Assembly: GCF_002898515.1 (NCBI RefSeq)
Contig: NZ_PPFX01000009.1
Coordinates: 39,299-103,298, forward strand
Length of the DNA stretch: 64,000 bases
Origin: Geothermobacter hydrogeniphilus
GTDB lineage: Bacteria > Desulfobacterota > Desulfuromonadia > Desulfuromonadales > Geothermobacteraceae
Reading direction: 5' to 3'
Shown here: one piece after another, positions 1-9,674 of the stretch
Numbering within the stretch: position 1 is the first letter of the stretch
Layout: each line of letters starts with the position of its first letter
Made by a program: the position numbers and the translations under genes
The notes under the pieces: generated by a model
What the model was told of the DNA's origin: nothing
Databases searched by the model: none
Seen by the model: the letters and a program-made list of their open reading frames with translations, nothing else

Positions 1-3000
1 ATCAGGTGCCGAGCCATAATCGTAGCCTGCCCCGGCCAGCAGCGGCACCCATGCCCCGGCCGCCGCATCCCAGTAATATCCCTGAACAAAGGTCCCGGAT
101 CGTACCAGTCGCAATTGTCCCTGCAGGTCGGCTGTTGCAACTGTTCCCTCCTGAATCACAGCCGGACTGGAGCCCGTGGTGCTGTAGCGGTACAGTTCAT
201 ACGCATCAGCTGCCTTGAAATGCCGGTTCAGATTCAGGTACTGCCCACTTCCATCCAGAAAGGACAACTCCAGCGCAGCGCTCCATTGCCCCTGGATCAC
301 CTCGGGGATGTCAAAATCAACCTGGATATCGAAGTCACCGGCGAGCGTGATGGTCGCGGGAAGCCTGATAGTATCCGCGGAAGAGGCCTGGAGAAGTTCA
401 CCCTGAATGGACCAGTTCCCCAAATCATCCTGCCAGAGCAGCGAATCGGGAGAACTGCCATCCGCGGACATAAATGGATCAACCAGCACGGGAGCACCGG
501 TCGGGTTGCCTGTCACCTGAAACGCCTGCCCCGCAGGGCCCGTCACCACAACTTTGGGGTCAAGACGCGTGTCCATGTTTTCATCAAACAGGGCGCTGAA
601 AACAACTGTCTCCGCCCCGTGGGGAGAACCCGGCGTCATATCCAGTTGCACAATGGTCGGCCTGGTCAGATCAAGGGTCAGATCGTAGGCTATACCACCG
701 ACATTGCCCAGCAGGTCGACGGGTTGCAGGCGAACCGAGTAGACACCACCGGCAAGATTCGCCGGATCGGCAACCGAAAAAACCAGTGCGGAGCCGGAGA
801 TGCTCCAGGTCCCGGGAACGGGGGTATCCGAACCATCGGTAACCGTCGGAGCGTTGGCCAGAGTCGCCGCCAGGTCAACCCCGGCCCAGGTGTCAGCAAA
901 GGTTATGCTGAGGGAGTCAAGGCTGTTCACCAAGGCATTGACCGGCGGTGATGCGCTCTCCAGAGTCGGCCCCCGAGTATCCCGCACAATGACGACGGAT
1001 GCGGGCGGACTGAGATTACCGACGGAATCGACGGCCTCCAGCACAAAACTGTTTTCGCCTTCGGCAAGACTGACAGTCGTGCTCCAGACGGTTGCTGCAA
1101 AATCGACCGGCAGGGGCTGGCCGTTGAGACGGGGGGACGAGTCGGCTTCCTTGGTTCCGGAAAGTTCGATGCTCAGGGCACGTGTCGGCGTGTCCAGCGG
1201 ATTTACAACCGGCACGGTCGGTGCGGTTCTGTCGACCTGCAACTGGATAACAGCCGGAACGCTGCGGTTGCCGGCCGCATCCACGGCCACGATCTCCACG
1301 CGAACGCTGCCGCCGGGCAGATTGTCGAGGTCGACCTCCCATTGCCCGGAACCGGGATAACGGACCGGACCGACCGTCCCCCCGCTTGCCGTTACCAGAA
1401 CGGTGACGGCATCAGCAGGCATGGTACCCCGAAGACCGGCAGTCGCCCCGACCAGAGCGGGAGACGCCTGAACGCCGGGAACGGCAGGAGGAGTCGCATC
1501 AATCTCGAAAGATGAATTGAAAACGGTACTGTTCCCCAGATGGTCAACCGGGGTCAACCGCACCTGAAAGGAACCATCCGCGAGGTTTCCGGCGGGAGTG
1601 AAACTGATCCGCCGGGAACCGCTGGAGGTCCAGGAGCCGGTCACAATCTGCCCGCCCGGATCGAGAATCTCGGCGGTCGCGATCGTGCCGGTCTGGTCGA
1701 CTGCTGAATATTCATCCTCCATATCGATCACGATGGACCGCCGCCGATCGTTCAGAAGTGCGCCATCGGCAGGACTGATCGACGTCACCTGTGGTGGCTT
1801 GTTGTCCAGAATCGGGGTGATGATGAGTGCCCTGCTGGCGACACCCGCCTGGCTTTTGGCCACAATACTCAACAGGTTCGGGCCATAAGCAAGGGGAACC
1901 GTGGCCTGCCAGTCGGTCGCCGTTTCATCATAGGCAGCAACCTCGCTGCCGTTGATCCAGACTGAGGTCCCGGCCTCGCGGGTCCCGACCAGGTGCAAAG
2001 GATTGTCAGCCGTTGCCTGGGGAAGATTTGAAACCGTCGGCTCACCAGGCGGAAAGGATGTATTGATGGCGTAACTGTAGCGATTGGCGATTTCGGCCGC
2101 AGGAAGAGCCCGCCTGTAAACCGAAACATGGTCGATCAGACCGGCGTAATAGGCGCTTCCGGACCTGCCGATGAACAGGTTGGAGGATGAACCGCCGATG
2201 TCGTCCGCGATCACCACGGAAGCGGCCAATTGGCCGTTGACATAAAGTTCAAGACTGTTCTGTGCCTTGAAAACACCCACAACATGCAGCCAGTCCCCGT
2301 TGATCGGATAGCTTTGCGCCGTGGTCAGTTCATGCCTGACATTCGTCGAATCGATGAAATAGAGGGAAAATTTCCCGTCGGCAAGGTATTCAAGCCCGAA
2401 ATTCTTTTTATCGACAATCGGCGCCTGCTGTAGAATGGTCGGCTTGACCCAGGCTTCAAGCGTTCTTGCCGGCGCGGTGTTGAGATCGGAACAGGGACCG
2501 GCATCCAGATATTGATTGCTGCCATTGAAAGTGGCCGACTTGAGTCCTTCGGCCCTGACATCGCTGAACCCCGGACCGTTGACTCCTGTGGCATGGTGGT
2601 CATTGCCGGAGGTATCATGCCAATTGCCCTCCATCTGCCAGTTTCCCAGCAGGTCGGGATCGACATAGATGCCCGACTGCACCTTGAGCGAAACCGGCCG
2701 GCCGAGAATCTGCCCCTCAAGACCGATGGGAACCGCGACACTGACAGGCTGGCTGAGGATTTGCCCCTCCAGGCCTGTGGGAACAACGACACTGACCGGT
2801 CGACTGAGAACCTGCCCCTCCAGGCCCGAAGGAACGGCAACACTCACCGGCCGGCTCGTAAGCTGTCCTTCCATGCCGCTGGGAACGGCGACACTGACCG
2901 GTTGCGACACCGTGTTGGCCGAAGTCGCAGATGGACCGACCAGACAGGCCAGCAGAAGCACCATCTGCAGGAGCAGGCTCCTACCCGCAAAAACACGCTT

Positions 3001-3033
3001 CCTTGTCACTCCCCCACGATCATTCATCATCAT
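1..3033 (-). CDS. Large secreted LamG / Ig-like domain protein (C-terminus beyond left edge)
   Basis: The frame is open from ATG at 3033 to the left edge with no stop (1011 codons), so the gene is incomplete. Two further ATGs follow directly and any of the three could be used. Residues 19-39 form a signal peptide (hydrophobic LLLQMVLLLACLVG, then SATSA). Residues 44-111 are four 17-residue tandem repeats. Residues about 120-320 look like a concanavalin A-like LamG domain (LLGNWQMEGNWHD, later DHVSVYRRALPAAEI). After that come Ig-like units with DATPP and DRTAPTVP linkers, an SbsA-like unit (FDENMDTR near 816) and probably a second jelly roll. The gene lies 44 bp downstream of the glycine-rich secreted protein gene on the same strand, so co-transcription is likely. 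A surface or adhesin role is inference; no enzyme motif is visible. Confidence 0.8.
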   Translation of the reverse strand, partial: MMMNDRGGVTRKRVFAGRSLLLQMVLLLACLVGPSATSANTVSQPVSVAVPSGMEGQLTSRPVSVAVPSGLEGQVLSRPVSVVVPTGLEGQILSQPVSVAVPIGLEGQILGRPVSLKVQSGIYVDPDLLGNWQMEGNWHDTSGNDHHATGVNGPGFSDVRAEGLKSATFNGSNQYLDAGPCSDLNTAPARTLEAWVKPTILQQAPIVDKKNFGLEYLADGKFSLYFIDSTNVRHELTTAQSYPINGDWLHVVGVFKAQNSLELYVNGQLAASVVIADDIGGSSSNLFIGRSGSAYYAGLIDHVSVYRRALPAAEIANRYSYAINTSFPPGEPTVSNLPQATADNPLHLVGTREAGTSVWINGSEVAAYDETATDWQATVPLAYGPNLLSIVAKSQAGVASRALIITPILDNKPPQVTSISPADGALLNDRRRSIVIDMEDEYSAVDQTGTIATAEILDPGGQIVTGSWTSSGSRRISFTPAGNLADGSFQVRLTPVDHLGNSTVFNSSFEIDATPPAVPGVQASPALVGATAGLRGTMPADAVTVLVTASGGTVGPVRYPGSGQWEVDLDNLPGGSVRVEIVAVDAAGNRSVPAVIQLQVDRTAPTVPVVNPLDTPTRALSIELSGTKEADSSPRLNGQPLPVDFAATVWSTTVSLAEGENSFVLEAVDSVGNLSPPASVVIVRDTRGPTLESASPPVNALVNSLDSLSITFADTWAGVDLAATLANAPTVTDGSDTPVPGTWSISGSALVFSVADPANLAGGVYSVRLQPVDLLGNVGGIAYDLTLDLTRPTIVQLDMTPGSPHGAETVVFSALFDENMDTRLDPKVVVTGPAGQAFQVTGNPTGAPVLVDPFMSADGSSPDSLLWQDDLGNWSIQGELLQASSADTIRLPATITLAGDFDIQVDFDIPEVIQGQWSAALELSFLDGSGQYLNLNRHFKAADAYELYRYSTTGSSPAVIQEGTVATADLQGQLRLVRSGTFVQGYYWDAAAGAWVPLLAGAGYDYGSAPD
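2686..2904 (-). repeat. Four 51-bp tandem repeats encoding a 17-aa motif
   Basis: Four in-frame units of 51 bp encode variants of RPVSVAVPSGLEGQVLS. The first residue is Q or R and the end varies (QLTS, QVLS, QILS, QILG). A fifth partial unit reads RPVSLKV. The repeats sit immediately after the signal peptide of the LamG protein. Unit-to-unit differences are scattered base changes, so the array is not freshly duplicated. Confidence 0.9.
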
Positions 3034-3077
3034 TTCAAGGCCCGCACAGTGGTCGTCAGTTCAGTTACGAAGGGTAA

Positions 3078-4481
3078 TTACATCACCGCGGAAATTTCCC
3101 GGCCGCTTGCCGTTATGTAGGTCACCCTTGACGGTCCGCCGAAAGACGCGGACACCCGCACCCGGGCCACCAGTTCCCCGTCGATTTCAAGCGGTCCTCC
3201 GAGGGACGCGGTCAGGACATATTCGACCGAAGCGGTCAAAACACAGGGATAGGCCAGGGAAATGGACAGATCGACTGTCGCCGATGAAGAGGTGTTGCTA
3301 CCGGCCAAAGGAGCGTCGGCAGAGGTCGCCCCCCCCACGGCGGGGTTGGCGGTTACCGTCACCGTGGCACCGGCAGGAACATTGACGGCACTGACAACAA
3401 CCGGAACCGGGTTGGTCGAACCGTAGGGCAACACCACATCCGGAGCATTATAATCCCCCTTGGGCACATCGGGAGCGTTGACGCCGGCGATGGAAACGAT
3501 CTTCAGCGTTGGCATGTCGGGCGGCAGCACGGAAAGGGCGTAGCCGACACTCATCGGCGGATTGGTTCCCGCTGTCCGGTTGGTGGTGACATATTCGAGC
3601 CGGATGCGGCCGGCCGAACCGTTGCCGCCCTTATAGTTGTTTGACTGATATAAAAAACCGCCAGCACCTCCCGCGGCACTGATGGTGCCGTTGCCGTTCA
3701 GGGCATTGGTCACCAGACGGATGGCGCCGCCGGCACCGCCTCCGCCGCCACCGCCGTTATCGTCGTTGTTGGCGCCATCAGCACCCCGCCCCCCTTTGGC
3801 GAGGATGGCGCCATTCACCGTGATACTGGTGCTGGAAGCGATCAGGATCGCGCCGCCGCCACCACCGCCGGCGCCACCGACACGACCCCATCGAGCCCCG
3901 CCGCCGCCACCGCCACCGGACCCTCCGATGAGGGGGATAATTCGCTCGTTGCCGTAGCCGACACTTCCCGAACCACCGGGAGCATTAGAAAAATACGTAT
4001 AGCCATCCCCTCCACTCCCAGCGTAAGCACCACCTTCTCCACTTCCAGCAGCATAATTATTTAGCCCCTTGCCACCGACCCCGCCACCAGGGCCCTCCCC
4101 GCGCTTGCCATCGGCCGCAGGGGCCCCGCCGACCCCGCCGTCGAAGCCGCCGGGACCACCCTCGCCGGGAATCATGTTGTTGCCGGCCTTGCCGGACACG
4201 CTGATGGTGCCATCGATCACGACATCGCCGGACGCCAGGATGGTGACCGGGGTATTCTGTTCATTTTTCAAGAAAGTCAGTGTCGCCCCGGACTGAACTT
4301 CAACGGAAGTGAAGTTAAACACACCGTCGGCCGGCAACTGGAGCGGCGCATCCCCCAGCTTGAAAACAAGCGCACCGTCGGCCCCCGTGCTGCCACTGCT
4401 GAAGGCTCCTAGAGCCGTCATGGGGACTGCCGTCAAACAGAGCGCACCCAGAGCCAAAACCCAATTTTTCACGCAAATCAT
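3078..4481 (-). CDS. Secreted glycine-rich repeat protein
   Basis: 467 residues. ATG at 4481 is chosen because AGGAGG lies 6 nt before it; the frame is open further upstream without ribosome-site support. A signal peptide covers residues 1-26 (MICVKNWVLALGALCLTAV ... ALGA). Residues about 30-100 carry a beta-rich segment (ILASGDVVIDGTISVSG) typical of passenger or fibre proteins. Residues about 100-310 are very glycine-rich (runs such as GGSGGGGGGGAR and GGAGGGGGGA). The C-terminal 150 residues are valine- and threonine-rich. Secretion to the cell surface is inferred. It precedes the LamG/Ig protein and probably shares its transcript. I recognise no enzymatic family; proteins of this composition are often annotated only as hypothetical. 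Confidence 0.75.
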   Translation of the reverse strand: MICVKNWVLALGALCLTAVPMTALGAFSSGSTGADGALVFKLGDAPLQLPADGVFNFTSVEVQSGATLTFLKNEQNTPVTILASGDVVIDGTISVSGKAGNNMIPGEGGPGGFDGGVGGAPAADGKRGEGPGGGVGGKGLNNYAAGSGEGGAYAGSGGDGYTYFSNAPGGSGSVGYGNERIIPLIGGSGGGGGGGARWGRVGGAGGGGGGAILIASSTSITVNGAILAKGGRGADGANNDDNGGGGGGGAGGAIRLVTNALNGNGTISAAGGAGGFLYQSNNYKGGNGSAGRIRLEYVTTNRTAGTNPPMSVGYALSVLPPDMPTLKIVSIAGVNAPDVPKGDYNAPDVVLPYGSTNPVPVVVSAVNVPAGATVTVTANPAVGGATSADAPLAGSNTSSSATVDLSISLAYPCVLTASVEYVLTASLGGPLEIDGELVARVRVSASFGGPSRVTYITASGREISAVM

Positions 4482-4528
4482 CTTCGACCTCCTGAAAAAG
4501 CAAAACCCGCTTGAATCGAAACCAAAAC

Positions 4529-4567
4529 GGCCTGCCCTCAATACCAGTAAAGGCATGAGGGCAGGCC
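4529..4567 (-). promoter_or_regulatory. Perfect 12-bp inverted repeat in the leader of the glycine-rich gene
   Basis: GGCCTGCCCTCA (4529-4540) and its exact complement (4556-4567) flank a 15-nt loop, 48 nt upstream of the start codon at 4481. No strong U tract follows on the minus strand, so it is not a canonical terminator. A 5'-UTR structure or an operator are both possible. Confidence 0.6.
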
Positions 4568-4635
4568 TGTTTGTTGACAGAATATGCTTCAAAATCCCCT
4601 CCATGGAATATTGACATTCAAGACACTTGATAAAG

Positions 4636-4665
4636 TCTATCTCATGGGCAAACCATAATCGTCAA
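4636..4665 (-). promoter_or_regulatory. Candidate sigma-70 promoter for the secreted-protein pair
   Basis: On the minus strand TTGACG (4660-4665) is followed after 18 nt by GATAGA (4636-4641). It lies about 155 nt before the start codon and would place the inverted repeat in the leader. The -10 match is poor. Confidence 0.3.
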
Positions 4666-4768
4666 GTTAGTTTTCTCCAATGTTCTATTCAAGATGATGA
4701 AATTACACATGTTAACTGGAAAATTCTGGGTTCTTCTGACGGATTCGACAGCAATCATACACGGATGG

Positions 4769-6073
4769 CTACAACAGCGATCCGCGCAGTCCGGCCGGGT
4801 TCCAGCCCTCCACCTTGACCCAGGCTCGCCTGCCCTGCAATTTGCTGCCGCCGCGAAACTGCACGGTCAGGTAGTTGCGGGCCAGGCCACGCCCCCAGCC
4901 GCCGCGGTTGCCACCCTCGACCACGACCTCCAGGACGCGGCCGATAAACTGCTCGGCAAAACTGCGGTTTTTGCGTTCGCCGAGGCTGCGCAGAATGGCG
5001 CAGCGCTGCCTGGCGACATCTCTCGGAACCTGGTCGGGCATGGATGCCGCGGGAGTTCCGGGACGACGGCTGTAAGGAAAAACGTGCAGATGCGAGATCG
5101 GCAGGTTCTCGATCAGGCGTCGGGTGTTCTCGAACTCACTCTCGCTCTCGCCGGGGAAACCGGCGATGACATCAAGGCCGATAGCGGCTTCCGGCAACTT
5201 ACGGTGAATCCGCTCGATCAGCTGGTGAAAAAAGGCGGTATCGTAGTGGCGGTTCATCCGCCCGAGAACTTCGTTATCCCCGGCCTGCAGCGGGATGTGC
5301 AGATGCGGGCAGATCTTGTCCGAATCGGACATCAGGGAGATCAGACCGTCGGGAATTTCAGTCGGCTCCAGCGAACCGAGACGCAGGCGCGGCAATTCGA
5401 TCTCATCCTCAATCCGGCGTACCAGTTCCAGCAGGTTCGTTTCCGGTTCAAGGTCTTTGCCATAGGCCCCCATGTGGATACCGGTCAGCACCACCTCGGG
5501 GAAACCCCGGTCGGCAAGGCCGGCGACCTGACGCAGCACTTCTTCAACCGGAAGGGATCTGCTGCTGCCGCGGGCATAAGGGATGATGCAGTAGGAACAG
5601 AAAGCGTCACAACCGCTCTGGATCTGGACAAAAGCACGACTGCGCTCGGTAAAACTGGAAAGGGAGAGCGGCAGTTGTCCCCGACCGTGGCCGTGGTTGT
5701 CGACAGCAACGAGCTGGGCCTCACGCTCTTCGGCGAGATAGCGCAACAGGTCCTTTTTCTCGTCATTACCGATCACCATCGCCACGCCGGGGATGGAACT
5801 GATGACGGCCGGATCAACCTGCGCGTAGCAACCGGTGACGATCACCCGGCAATCAAAGTTGAGCCTCCGGGCACGACGGATCAGGTTGCGCGACTGGGAG
5901 TCGGTGGCGGCGGTTACCGTACAGGTATTGACCACCACCAGATCGGCCCCCTCCTCGAAGGGGATCACCTGGTAGCCGGCCTCGCGCAGCCGCTCCTCCA
6001 TGGCCGCCGACTCGAACTGGTTGGTCTTGCAGCCGAGAGTGGCAATGGCAACGGTCCGCTTCACTTGATCCAT
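4769..6073 (-). CDS. mtaB: tRNA (t6A37) methylthiotransferase MtaB
   Basis: 434 residues. It is a radical-SAM methylthiotransferase that adds the 2-methylthio group to t6A at position 37 of tRNAs reading ANN codons. The N-terminal UPF0004 domain shows [10 protein letters not shown] and VNTCTVT, with further cysteine in VTGCYAQ, the ligands of the auxiliary cluster. The radical-SAM motif is [17 protein letters not shown] (CxxxCxxC, about residues 150-160). A TRAM-like C-terminal tail follows. The TLGCK-N signature separates MtaB from MiaB and RimO. Its start overlaps the end of mnmA by 13 bp, so it is the last gene of the cysE-iscR-nifS-mnmA-mtaB run, all concerned with sulfur delivery. Confidence 0.92.
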   Translation of the reverse strand: MDQVKRTVAIATLGCKTNQFESAAMEERLREAGYQVIPFEEGADLVVVNTCTVTAATDSQSRNLIRRARRLNFDCRVIVTGCYAQVDPAVISSIPGVAMVIGNDEKKDLLRYLAEEREAQLVAVDNHGHGRGQLPLSLSSFTERSRAFVQIQSGCDAFCSYCIIPYARGSSRSLPVEEVLRQVAGLADRGFPEVVLTGIHMGAYGKDLEPETNLLELVRRIEDEIELPRLRLGSLEPTEIPDGLISLMSDSDKICPHLHIPLQAGDNEVLGRMNRHYDTAFFHQLIERIHRKLPEAAIGLDVIAGFPGESESEFENTRRLIENLPISHLHVFPYSRRPGTPAASMPDQVPRDVARQRCAILRSLGERKNRSFAEQFIGRVLEVVVEGGNRGGWGRGLARNYLTVQFRGGSKLQGRRAWVKVEGWNPAGLRGSLL

Positions 6074-7140
6074 CCTCCGCCGAGAACCTCGTCCCCTGAG
6101 TAGAAAACCGCCGCTTGCCCTGGTGTGACACCCGCCTGCGGGATGTCAAACTGGACCTCCGCTGAACCGTCGTCAAGGGGGGTGATGGTGGCCGGCACTT
6201 CCTGATGACGGTAGCGGATGCGACAAGACGCCCGCAGGGCCCGGCGCGGTTCCGGAATCAGCCAGTTGACGTCTCCGACCTCAAGCCGGGCGACAGCCAG
6301 GTGCTGTTTTTCCCCGACGATCACTTGCTGTCTGGCGGCATCGATAGCGATCACGTACAGGGGCTCGGGCCAGCTCAGACCGAGCCCGCGGCGCTGACCG
6401 ATGGTGTAGCGGTAGGTTCCCCGGTGGCGGCCGAGAACCCGGCCGCTGACATGAACGATCTCACCATTCAATTGCCCGCTGCCCCGTTCCTCTTCCAGAA
6501 AACGCACGTAGTCACCATCCGGAACGAAACAGATATCCTGGCTCTCGGCCTTCTCCGCAACCCGCAAACCAAGGCGTGCCGCGTGGCCGCGCACCTCCTC
6601 CTTGGTCATGCCGCCGAGGGGGAAGCGCACCATGGCCATCTGTTCCTGGGTCAGGGTATAGAGGAAATAGGTCTGGTCCTTGCCGGCGTCAACCCCCTTG
6701 CGCAACCGGTAACGGTCCTGCCCGGACTCGATGCGGGCGTAGTGACCGGTGACCAGTGCGTCGGCCTGCAGCTCCCGGGCCTTGTGCAGCAGTCGTTCGA
6801 ACTTCAGGATCTGGTTGCAGAGGACACAGGGATTGGGCGTTCGACCGGCGAAGTAATCATCACAGAAGCGATCGATGACCGCCTGCTGAAACGCCTGTTC
6901 GAAGTTGATGACGTAGAAGGGAATCCCGATCTGTTCCGCCACCCGCCGGGCGTCGTAGACATCATCCAGAGAACAGCAGGTACCGAAACTCTTGCCGGCG
7001 GGAGCGGTGAACCTGGAATAATCCCAGATCTGCATGGTCATGCCGATCACCTCGTGCCCCTGCTCCTTGAGCAGGGCCGCGGCGACCGAGGAATCAACTC
7101 CGCCGCTCATGGCAACGACAATGCGTTCTCTTTTATCCAT
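6061..7140 (-). CDS. mnmA: tRNA-specific 2-thiouridylase MnmA
   Basis: 359 residues from ATG 7140, chosen because AGAGG lies 6 nt upstream; longer starts (TTG 7155, ATG 7146) lack a site. It activates U34 of Glu, Gln and Lys tRNAs with ATP and inserts sulfur to give s2U. The PP-loop SGGVDSS begins near residue 12. The catalytic cysteine pair appears in NPCVLCN and [13 protein letters not shown] barrel-like C-terminal domain follows. The sulfur donor is presumably the NifS-type desulfurase encoded just upstream, as in bacteria with a direct IscS-MnmA relay. It overlaps mtaB, so translational coupling is likely. Confidence 0.95.
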   Translation of the reverse strand: MDKRERIVVAMSGGVDSSVAAALLKEQGHEVIGMTMQIWDYSRFTAPAGKSFGTCCSLDDVYDARRVAEQIGIPFYVINFEQAFQQAVIDRFCDDYFAGRTPNPCVLCNQILKFERLLHKARELQADALVTGHYARIESGQDRYRLRKGVDAGKDQTYFLYTLTQEQMAMVRFPLGGMTKEEVRGHAARLGLRVAEKAESQDICFVPDGDYVRFLEEERGSGQLNGEIVHVSGRVLGRHRGTYRYTIGQRRGLGLSWPEPLYVIAIDAARQQVIVGEKQHLAVARLEVGDVNWLIPEPRRALRASCRIRYRHQEVPATITPLDDGSAEVQFDIPQAGVTPGQAAVFYSGDEVLGGGWIK

Positions 7141-7256
7141 CAACATCCTCTGCAACGCTGGACGAATACCTGAAGCGGCATTTTACCGGACACTTCAGAA
7201 TAGCACAGCACAAAAAACCAGAGGGCCAACCGCAGCCGGTCCGCCCTCACACCCAT

Positions 7257-7283
7257 CTCAAGCCTCAAGCCTCAAGCCTCAAG
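7257..7283. repeat. 7-bp tandem repeat (CTCAAGC) at the end of nifS
   Basis: Nearly four copies of CTCAAGC run without interruption and overlap the nifS stop codon (TGA, complement at 7279-7281). It is a short simple-sequence tract in the nifS-mnmA spacer. Confidence 0.85.
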
Positions 7284-8445
7284 TTTTATACACCGGGCTC
7301 ATCTCCCGCAGGCGCTGCACCGTTGCCGGCAACACCTCAAGCACATGGTCAATATCCTCCTCCGCGGTCTCCGCGCCGAGAGAGAAACGTACGCTGGAAC
7401 GGGCGAGCGAGGGATCCAGCCCCATCGCCCTGAGGACATGTGAAGCATCCAGTGACCCTGAAGAGCAGGCACTGCCGCTGGAGGCGGCAATGCCGTGCAG
7501 ATCGAGATTGAGCAGCAGCGATTCCCCCTCAATACCGGCAAAACTGATATTGAGAGTATTGGCCAGGCGCAGGTCCCGGTCCGGGTGACCATTGAGATGC
7601 ACCTGGGGGATGGTGGCGAGAATCCCGTCCTCAAGGCGGTCCCGCAATCGTCTCACCTGTTGTCGGTAGGTCGCGAGCCCGGCAGCGGCCAGTTCACAGG
7701 CCTTCCCCAGGGCGACGATAGAGGCGACATTATGGGTCCCGGCGCGCCGGTTGCGTTCCTGGTGACCACCATGCAGCAGCGGCGAAAGACGGGTCCCGTT
7801 CTTGATATAAACAGCGCCGACGCCCTTGGGGGCACCGATCTTATGCCCGGACAGGACCAGCAGATCAATACCGGCGGCCCTGACATCGATCGGCAGTTTA
7901 CCGGCTGCCTGCACGGCATCGCTGTGCAGACAGACCTTGTGCCGCGCGGCAATGGCCCCGATTTCGGCAAGGGGGAAAAGATTGCCGGTTTCGTTGTTGC
8001 CCCACATCACCGAAATCAGGATGGTCTGATCGGTGATGGCGGACTCAAGCTGCTCAAGGTCAAGGGCTCCCCGCCTGTCGACCGGCAGAAAGGTTACCCG
8101 GCAGCCACGCTCCTGCAGATAGCGGCAGGTCTCCAGCACCGCGGGATGCTCGACCTCGGTGGTAATAATATGGTTCCCCTGACCGCGAAGCGCGTCGACC
8201 GTCCCCTTGATGGCCAGATTGTCACCCTCACTGCCGCAGGAGGTAAAGACGATTTCAGCGGCCCGGCAGCCAAGCAGTGACGCCACCTGCTCACGCGCCT
8301 GCTCGATGGCGCCGGCCACGGCGCGCCCGGCCCAGTGAATGCTGGACGGGTTGCCGAAATGGTCGCGCAGAAAAGGAAGCATCGCCTCCAGCACCGCGGG
8401 ATGAATCGGCGTGGTGGCGTTATGGTCAAGATAGATCTGTTTCAC
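7279..8445 (-). CDS. nifS: Cysteine desulfurase, NifS type
   Basis: 388 residues. GTG start at 8445 with GGAGG 7 nt upstream. It is a PLP enzyme that converts cysteine to alanine and an enzyme-bound persulfide for Fe-S clusters and thio-tRNAs. Visible signs are YLDHNATTP at the N-terminus, TEVEHPAV, the PLP lysine in SGHKIGAPKGVGA, and the active-site cysteine in SSGSACSSGS. The short loop around the cysteine and the overall sequence fit the NifS branch (group I). No scaffold gene (iscU or nifU) is adjacent, so either one is encoded elsewhere or this enzyme mainly feeds MnmA, the next gene. Confidence 0.93.
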   Translation of the reverse strand: MKQIYLDHNATTPIHPAVLEAMLPFLRDHFGNPSSIHWAGRAVAGAIEQAREQVASLLGCRAAEIVFTSCGSEGDNLAIKGTVDALRGQGNHIITTEVEHPAVLETCRYLQERGCRVTFLPVDRRGALDLEQLESAITDQTILISVMWGNNETGNLFPLAEIGAIAARHKVCLHSDAVQAAGKLPIDVRAAGIDLLVLSGHKIGAPKGVGAVYIKNGTRLSPLLHGGHQERNRRAGTHNVASIVALGKACELAAAGLATYRQQVRRLRDRLEDGILATIPQVHLNGHPDRDLRLANTLNISFAGIEGESLLLNLDLHGIAASSGSACSSGSLDASHVLRAMGLDPSLARSSVRFSLGAETAEEDIDHVLEVLPATVQRLREMSPVYKT

Positions 8446-8491
8446 CCGTATCCTCCGGGATAGACTTGACGGGAAAGGCTTTCAGGAAAAA

Positions 8492-8914
8492 TTACCGGCG
8501 GATCTTTTCCCGGGCTTCGCGGGTGAGGTCCTCAAGAGTGATCGAGGAAAGAAAGGAACGGATGCGTTCACCCAGCCCCTGCCAGACATTGTGCGTGACA
8601 CATTGTTCATCACACTGGCAGCTGCCATCGGCATCCATACAGGAAACCGGGACCAGAGTCTCTTCAACGCTGTCGATGATCTGATCAACCCGGATCTCGT
8701 CCGCCGGACGCGCCAGGCGGTAACCACCGCCGGGACCACGAACGCTGGTAACAATTTCTCCACGACGCAACTTGACGAAGAGCTGTTCGAGGTAAGGGAG
8801 TGAAATCGCCTCGCGGGCGGAAATATCCTTGATCGATACCGGGCCCTCTTCATGATGCAGGCTGAGGCTGACCATGGCGCGCACCGCGTACTGGGCTTTG
8901 GTCGAAAGTCGCAT
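8492..8914 (-). CDS. iscR: Rrf2-family Fe-S regulator, IscR-like
   Basis: 140 residues. ATG 8914 with GGAG upstream. An N-terminal winged helix (MRLSTKAQYAVRAMVSLS, then SLPYLEQLFVKLRRGEIV and VRGPGGGYRL) is followed by SCMDADGSCQCDEQC, whose cysteines match the [2Fe-2S] ligand region of IscR. IscR-type proteins repress isc genes when their cluster is occupied. It lies between cysE and nifS with spacings of 15 and 46 bp, so it probably autoregulates this operon and senses cluster demand. CymR-type Rrf2 proteins lack such cysteines, which favours IscR. Confidence 0.9.
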   Translation of the reverse strand: MRLSTKAQYAVRAMVSLSLHHEEGPVSIKDISAREAISLPYLEQLFVKLRRGEIVTSVRGPGGGYRLARPADEIRVDQIIDSVEETLVPVSCMDADGSCQCDEQCVTHNVWQGLGERIRSFLSSITLEDLTREAREKIRR

Positions 8915-8929
8915 CCGGTTAAGACTCCA

Positions 8930-9625
8930 TCATGAATTCTGCACCTGCCCGGCGGGATCAACGACCGCCTTGAGACGCTCCTGCTCAGCCGTCAAATCCT
9001 TGATCCGCTGTTCGAGAGTCCGGATCTGATCGAACAGGCAGGAAATCGCCTTGGCCTCGGGGTCGGGCAGTTGACCATGCTCCAGATCGAGCTTCGGCTC
9101 GGTCTTCTTGCCTTCTGAAATAACGATCTTGCCGGGGATTCCGACAACCGTGGAATTTTCCGGCACCTCTTTGACGACCACGGAATTCGAACCGATTTTG
9201 CTGTCGTCACCAACCTTGAAGGGACCCAGAACCTTGGCCCCGGAGCCGATGATCACGTTGTTGCCGAGAGTCGGGTGACGCTTCTCCTTGGCCCAGGAGG
9301 TTCCGCCAAGAGTAACCTGATGATACAGGGTGCAGTTCTCGCCGATCTCGGCGGTCTCACCGATCACCACCCCCATGCCGTGGTCGATAAAAAACCCCTT
9401 GCCGATCTGCGCACCGGGATGAATTTCAATCCCGGTGAAGAAGCGACCGAGATGCGAAATAAAACGGCCCGCCAGGTAGAACTTGCGTGTCCAGAACCAG
9501 TGGGCCAGACGATAGAAAAGAACGGCATGAAAACCGGGGTAACAAAGAAGGATCTCAAGAACGCTCCTGACTGCCGGATCCCGCTCAAAAACAACCCGAA
9601 AGTCTTCTCGCAGAGTCTGAAACAC
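8930..9625 (-). CDS. cysE: Serine O-acetyltransferase CysE
   Basis: 231 residues. GTG start at 9625 is preferred because GGGGAGG lies 5 nt upstream; the longer TTG frame begins inside the -35 box. It acetylates serine with acetyl-CoA, the committed step of cysteine synthesis. Left-handed beta-helix hexapeptides run from [18 protein letters not shown] to [15 protein letters not shown], with catalytic histidines in IDHGMG and YHQVTLGG. After the hexapeptide domain there is a longer than usual coiled-coil tail ([19 protein letters not shown]) that could mediate assembly. It is the first gene of the operon, so cysteine supply is co-regulated with cysteine use. Confidence 0.93.
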   Translation of the reverse strand: MFQTLREDFRVVFERDPAVRSVLEILLCYPGFHAVLFYRLAHWFWTRKFYLAGRFISHLGRFFTGIEIHPGAQIGKGFFIDHGMGVVIGETAEIGENCTLYHQVTLGGTSWAKEKRHPTLGNNVIIGSGAKVLGPFKVGDDSKIGSNSVVVKEVPENSTVVGIPGKIVISEGKKTEPKLDLEHGQLPDPEAKAISCLFDQIRTLEQRIKDLTAEQERLKAVVDPAGQVQNS

Positions 9626-9674
9626 GACGACCTCCCCTTCTGGCAATAAACACGTGGCCAACCATTTGCGGAGA

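Noticed and set aside
3682..3957. Proline-rich plus-strand frame
   Set aside because: It is the complement of the glycine-rich gene: GGC/GGT codons read as proline on the other strand.
4529..4567. c-di-GMP riboswitch (GEMM) upstream of the glycine-rich gene
   Set aside because: The stem does not carry the conserved GEMM core sequences; left as an unassigned hairpin.
4694..6103. 469-codon plus-strand open frame opposite mtaB
   Set aside because: Antisense to a gene with clear radical-SAM motifs; no start signal.
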